This document shows positions 6,250 through 9,112 of a stretch of 9,112 bases of DNA, in pieces. The DNA comes from Actinomyces sp. Its GTDB lineage: Bacteria; Actinomycetota; Actinomycetes; Actinomycetales; Actinomycetaceae. The DNA lies in NCBI GenBank assembly GCA_012837655.1, contig DUQT01000052.1, positions 1 through 9,112 of the forward strand. The letters are read 5' to 3'. The translations under genes and the position numbers were made by a program. Each line of letters opens with the position of its first letter. Within the stretch, counting starts at the first letter, position 1. The notes below the pieces were generated by a model. The model was not told the DNA's origin. It made no database searches and saw only the letters and a list, made by a program, of their open reading frames with translations.

Positions 6250-7380
6250 CTAATCGAGGGGCCCGGTTGCAAATACAACAACCGGCTCATACTTATCGCC
6301 CGCACGTTTGACCAACGCGCGTACGTTTCCGTTCCACAGGCACGCCGCGATCTCACCGTCCGGCGTTCGCGGCCGCAACTTGGTCACGTTTCCGTGCCGC
6401 ATTGCTTCAGCTTCTTCATATTCGAGGTCGAGGCTCGCAAACTGTTCGGTGCAAGCCCGCGTCAGTGGAATGACGGGAATCGGTTCAGGCGACTCAGCGG
6501 GCTGGCTTTCAACGTGCGCAATGAGCTGGTCGATGGTCTGCGCGTCCTGCAGGGTCCACTTCCCCACTCGCGTCCGACGCAGCCGCGTCAGGATGCCACC
6601 CGTACCCAGGGCTCCTCCGAGGTCCCGCGCGATAGCGCGCACATAGGTCCCCGAGGAACACTCGACGTCCAAATCAAATGAGCTCACAGCCACGTCCTCG
6701 CCGTCAATACGAACGATTTCGGACTTAATTTCACTGGTGCATTCCAGGCGCGAAATGGTCACCGGGCGCGCAGGAATCTCCACTTTTTCGCCCGCGCGAT
6801 GCCGCGCGTGTGCTCGTTCGCCATCAATTTTTATGGCGGAAACAGTTGTGGGAACCTGCATTATTTCACCGCGCAATTTATCCAGTTCCGCTTCCAAAAC
6901 CACGTTGACGTCCGTCGCACCCGCAGTTGCGTCGTCCGCGGAAGCTGTCAAGTCATCCAGAATCGGACTGACGTCTTCCGAGGCCACGTTGACTAGCTTC
7001 GATACGGCATTGACGTCGACTCCAGATGCCTTATTCTCGAGGGCGTGGCTGCCACGCGCGGAAATCACGACGCCCTCGGAATCATCTGTGTCGGTAGTGA
7101 TGCCCAGTTGGACGGTCGCGGAATATGCTTTGTCGGCTCCTACGATGTGTGTGAGCAGGCGGGTCGCTTTCCCAATCCCAATCACGAGGACGCCCGTTGC
7201 CATCGGGTCTAAAGTGCCGGCGTGCCCAACCTTGCGGGTAGCTGCAAGTCTGCGGACCGCGGCTACCACATCGTGGCTGGTCACGCCGGCCGGTTTATCA
7301 ACGATTAGCAGGCCGTCCGGTGCAGTGACCGACGACCGCGGGACGTCCAAACCTCGCTTCGGGCGATTACTCGTCGGCAC
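6250..7380 (-). CDS. truB: tRNA pseudouridine(55) synthase TruB
   Basis: TruB converts uridine 55 in the T loop of tRNAs to pseudouridine. From GTG 7380 the product is 376 residues. Present are DGLLIVDKPAG (22-32), the catalytic motif GHAGTLDPMATG (52-63) with nucleophile Asp58, DKAYSATVQLG (83-93), QVPTTVSAIK (175-184) and SGTYVRAIARDLG (243-255). A C-terminal RNA-binding domain of the actinobacterial type covers about 314-372. About 66 residues separate GVV (103-105) from the segment GEIMQVP, some 40 more than I expect for the family; this stretch is acidic and probably an inserted loop. The common Tyr of the RAY motif is His191. The start is uncertain: GTG 7380 overlaps rbfA by 14 bases, TTG 7350 would follow it by 16, and neither has a well-spaced Shine-Dalgarno sequence. 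Confidence 0.95.
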   Translation of the reverse strand: MPTSNRPKRGLDVPRSSVTAPDGLLIVDKPAGVTSHDVVAAVRRLAATRKVGHAGTLDPMATGVLVIGIGKATRLLTHIVGADKAYSATVQLGITTDTDDSEGVVISARGSHALENKASGVDVNAVSKLVNVASEDVSPILDDLTASADDATAGATDVNVVLEAELDKLRGEIMQVPTTVSAIKIDGERAHARHRAGEKVEIPARPVTISRLECTSEIKSEIVRIDGEDVAVSSFDLDVECSSGTYVRAIARDLGGALGTGGILTRLRRTRVGKWTLQDAQTIDQLIAHVESQPAESPEPIPVIPLTRACTEQFASLDLEYEEAEAMRHGNVTKLRPRTPDGEIAACLWNGNVRALVKRAGDKYEPVVVFATGPLD

Positions 7381-7789
7381 TCTTGTACGGGTCTTCGTCG
7401 CCAGCGTACTGCGATGAACGTGCCTGTTCGGCAAGGCGCTCGTCGGCTTCGCGGGCTCGCGCTAGTGCCTCTTCAATCTGAGCGGCCGACTGCGGTAGTG
7501 CGTCTGCCTGGAACTCAATGGTAGGAGTCAGCCGAATGCCCAGCGCTTTACCCACTTCGGAGCGGATTAGCCCCTTCGCAGATTCAAGGGCGCGAGCACT
7601 GTTAGCGGCCTCGTCTTCGGAGCCCAGCACGGTGTAAAAGACGGTCGCATGCTGCAGGTCACCCGTCACTCGAACGTCCGTGATGGTCACGAATCCCAGT
7701 CGAGGATCCTTAATTCGACGTTCCAACAGACGTGCAACGGTCTGCTTAATCCGGTCGGCAACCTTTCGCTGGCGGTTTTGATCAGCCAT
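7367..7789 (-). CDS. rbfA: 30S ribosome-binding factor A
   Basis: RbfA binds free 30S subunits and helps late maturation of the 16S rRNA 5' end, notably under cold conditions. The 140-residue protein has the single KH-like fold of the family (about 5-105), including DPRLGFVTITDVRVTGDLQHA (residues 28-48, quoted with a gap: DPRLGFVTI then TDVRVTGDLQHA), the helix around RALESAKGLIRSEVG (66-80) and LGIRLTPTIEFQAD (83-96). A Glu/Ala-rich helix and a short acidic tail follow, as in other actinobacterial RbfA proteins. The start is ATG 7789 with AAAGGAGA upstream, core spacing six bases. A longer frame from 7819 reads through that ribosome-binding site and is rejected. The 3' end overlaps or abuts truB, suggesting translational coupling; infB lies upstream behind a hairpin. 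Confidence 0.96.
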   Translation of the reverse strand: MADQNRQRKVADRIKQTVARLLERRIKDPRLGFVTITDVRVTGDLQHATVFYTVLGSEDEAANSARALESAKGLIRSEVGKALGIRLTPTIEFQADALPQSAAQIEEALARAREADERLAEQARSSQYAGDEDPYKSADE

Positions 7790-7794
7790 GAGGG

Positions 7795-7802
7795 TCTCCT
7801 TT
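7795..7802 (-). promoter_or_regulatory. Ribosome-binding site of rbfA
   Basis: AAAGGAGA on the minus strand, identical to the pnp site, with its GGAG core six bases before ATG 7789. It sets the rbfA start ten codons inside the longest open frame. Confidence 0.75.
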
Positions 7803-7836
7803 CGTAGTCCTAATGTCATAACTTACCGGTAATTAA

Positions 7837-7868
7837 CTCTGGCCCCCACTTCTCAGCGGGGGCCAGAG
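7837..7868 (-). terminator. Hairpin after infB
   Basis: Perfect 11-bp inverted repeat: CTCTGGCCCCC at 7837-7847 pairs with GGGGGCCAGAG at 7858-7868 around a ten-base loop. It starts 13 bases after the infB stop codon. In the minus direction it is followed by TTAATTACC, not a clean T-run. It may end or attenuate infB transcription before rbfA, or protect the mRNA end. Confidence 0.7.
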
Positions 7869-7881
7869 CGTTAGAGAGAGT

Positions 7882-9112
7882 TTATTCCCGCGCCTTTTCG
7901 CGCATCTCCCAGGTTTCGATGATGTCGCCTTCCTGGATGTCCTTCCAGCCAAGAGTCATACCGCACTCGTAGCCTTCGCGGACTTCGGTAACATCGTCCT
8001 TCTCGCGACGCAGGGATTCGACGGTGAGGTCGTCCTTGACGACTACTCCATCGCGGATCAGGCGGGCAGAGCTGCCACGCTTGATAGTTCCCTTGCGGAC
8101 GATCGAACCAGCAATGTTGCCGAACTTGCCCGACTTGAACACCTGGCGAATCTCGGCGGTGCCAAGCTGGACCTCTTCGTAGATCGGCTTGAGCATACCC
8201 TTGAGGGCCGCCTCGACTTCTTCCAGCGCCTGGTAGATGACGGTGTAGTACTTGATCTCAACGCCCTCTTCATCAGCAAGACTTGCGACCTGCTCATTAG
8301 GACGAACGTTGAAGCCGATGATTACAGCGTCATCAACGGTTGCGAGGTTGACGTCGTTCTGCGTGATCGCACCGACACCGCGGTGAATGATGCGTAGCTG
8401 AACTTCGTCACCAACATCGATCTTGAGCAGTGAGTCTTCCAGGGCCTCAACAGCACCGGAGACGTCACCCTTGATGATGAGATTGAGGGTGTCAACCTTG
8501 CCTTCCTTGAGGACCTTATCGAAGTCTTCAAGTGTGACGCGCTTGCGGCGGCGAGCCAGCTGGGCTTGACGCTCAGCAGATTCACGCTTGTCCGCAATCT
8601 GGCGGGCAGTCCTGTCATCGGGTGCAACCAGGAACGAGTCACCTGCACGCGGCACGGACGTAAGTCCGAGCACCTGCACTGGCCTTGACGGTCCCGCAGC
8701 CTCGACCTCATTACCCCATTCATCGAACATCGCGCGAACGCGACCGTACGACGGTCCGGCGACCAGTGCGTCACCAACGTACAGGGTTCCGCGCTGGACC
8801 AGCATGGTTGCGACAGCACCGCGACCACGGTCGAGGTTACCTTCAATCGCAACACCACGAGCTTCCGTATCCGGGTTCGCTTCCAGATCAAGCGCAGCGT
8901 CTGCGGTTAGCAGGACTGCTTCAAGAAGGTCGCCAATACCCTTGCGCTGCTTAGCGGATACGTCAACGAACATGACGTCGCCGCCGTATTCTTCAGCAAC
9001 GAGGTTGTACTCGGTCAACTGCTGGCGGATCTTGTCGGGGCTCGCTGTGTCCTTATCAATCTTGTTAACAGCGACCACGATCGGTACGTCAGCAGCCTGG
9101 GCGTGGTTGATC
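7882..9112 (-). CDS. infB: Translation initiation factor IF-2, C-terminal part (runs off the right edge)
   Basis: IF-2 is the GTPase that brings fMet-tRNA to the 30S subunit and promotes subunit joining. About 409 residues are visible, open to the window edge, so the start and the N-terminal G motifs are missing. The G4 motif NKID is encoded at 9066-9055 and the G5 motif SAK at 8958-8950. Domain II follows (for example VGDALVAGPSYGRVRAMFDE), then the linking domain III (LIIKGDVSGAVEALEDS). The C-terminal fMet-tRNA-binding domain has FKSGKFGNIAGSIVRKGTIK and ends near MTLGWKDIQEGDIIETWEM. No truncation or frameshift is seen. Downstream is a strong hairpin, then rbfA, the usual neighbour. Confidence 0.97.
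   Translation of the reverse strand, partial: INHAQAADVPIVVAVNKIDKDTASPDKIRQQLTEYNLVAEEYGGDVMFVDVSAKQRKGIGDLLEAVLLTADAALDLEANPDTEARGVAIEGNLDRGRGAVATMLVQRGTLYVGDALVAGPSYGRVRAMFDEWGNEVEAAGPSRPVQVLGLTSVPRAGDSFLVAPDDRTARQIADKRESAERQAQLARRRKRVTLEDFDKVLKEGKVDTLNLIIKGDVSGAVEALEDSLLKIDVGDEVQLRIIHRGVGAITQNDVNLATVDDAVIIGFNVRPNEQVASLADEEGVEIKYYTVIYQALEEVEAALKGMLKPIYEEVQLGTAEIRQVFKSGKFGNIAGSIVRKGTIKRGSSARLIRDGVVVKDDLTVESLRREKDDVTEVREGYECGMTLGWKDIQEGDIIETWEMREKARE

Noticed and set aside
6737..7417. Plus-strand 226-codon open frame opposite truB
   Set aside because: The minus frame encodes an unmistakable TruB; the plus frame is a Ser/Thr/Ala-rich shadow without a Shine-Dalgarno sequence.

Overview
The window is GC-rich and compact, and every credible gene is on the minus strand. 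Gene content and order (infB, rbfA, truB, ribF, rpsO, pnp, M16 zinc peptidase) match the conserved translation and RNA-processing neighbourhood of high-GC Gram-positive bacteria. The actinobacterial-style TruB C-terminal domain and the PNPase-to-M16 order suggest an actinomycete. A member of the Actinomycetaceae or a relative is my guess; the genus cannot be fixed from this sequence.

Read in the direction of transcription, from high to low coordinates, the layout is as follows. The 3' part of infB runs in from the right edge and ends in a strong hairpin. Next come rbfA and truB, which overlap or nearly touch. A 92-residue Gly/His/Cys-repeat protein with an excellent ribosome-binding site follows, then ribF. 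After a gap of about 190 bases with a candidate extended -10 promoter comes rpsO, then a structured leader and pnp, closed by a clear hairpin terminator. A four-helix membrane protein with a disordered Pro/Ser/Lys tail follows. After it lies a non-coding stretch holding four tandem 39-bp repeats. Last is the N-terminal part of an M16 (insulinase-family) zinc protease that runs off the left edge.

Most of these genes serve protein synthesis and RNA metabolism. IF2 starts translation, RbfA matures the 30S subunit, TruB makes pseudouridine 55 in tRNA, S15 is a primary 16S rRNA-binding protein, and PNPase degrades RNA. RibF supplies FMN and FAD. The accessory items are the Cys/His/Gly-repeat gene inserted between truB and ribF, the membrane protein with its tail, and the 39-bp tandem repeats. 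The Cys/His/Gly gene is the best candidate for something undescribed: it looks like a metal-binding protein, or less likely a modified-peptide precursor, placed inside a housekeeping operon.
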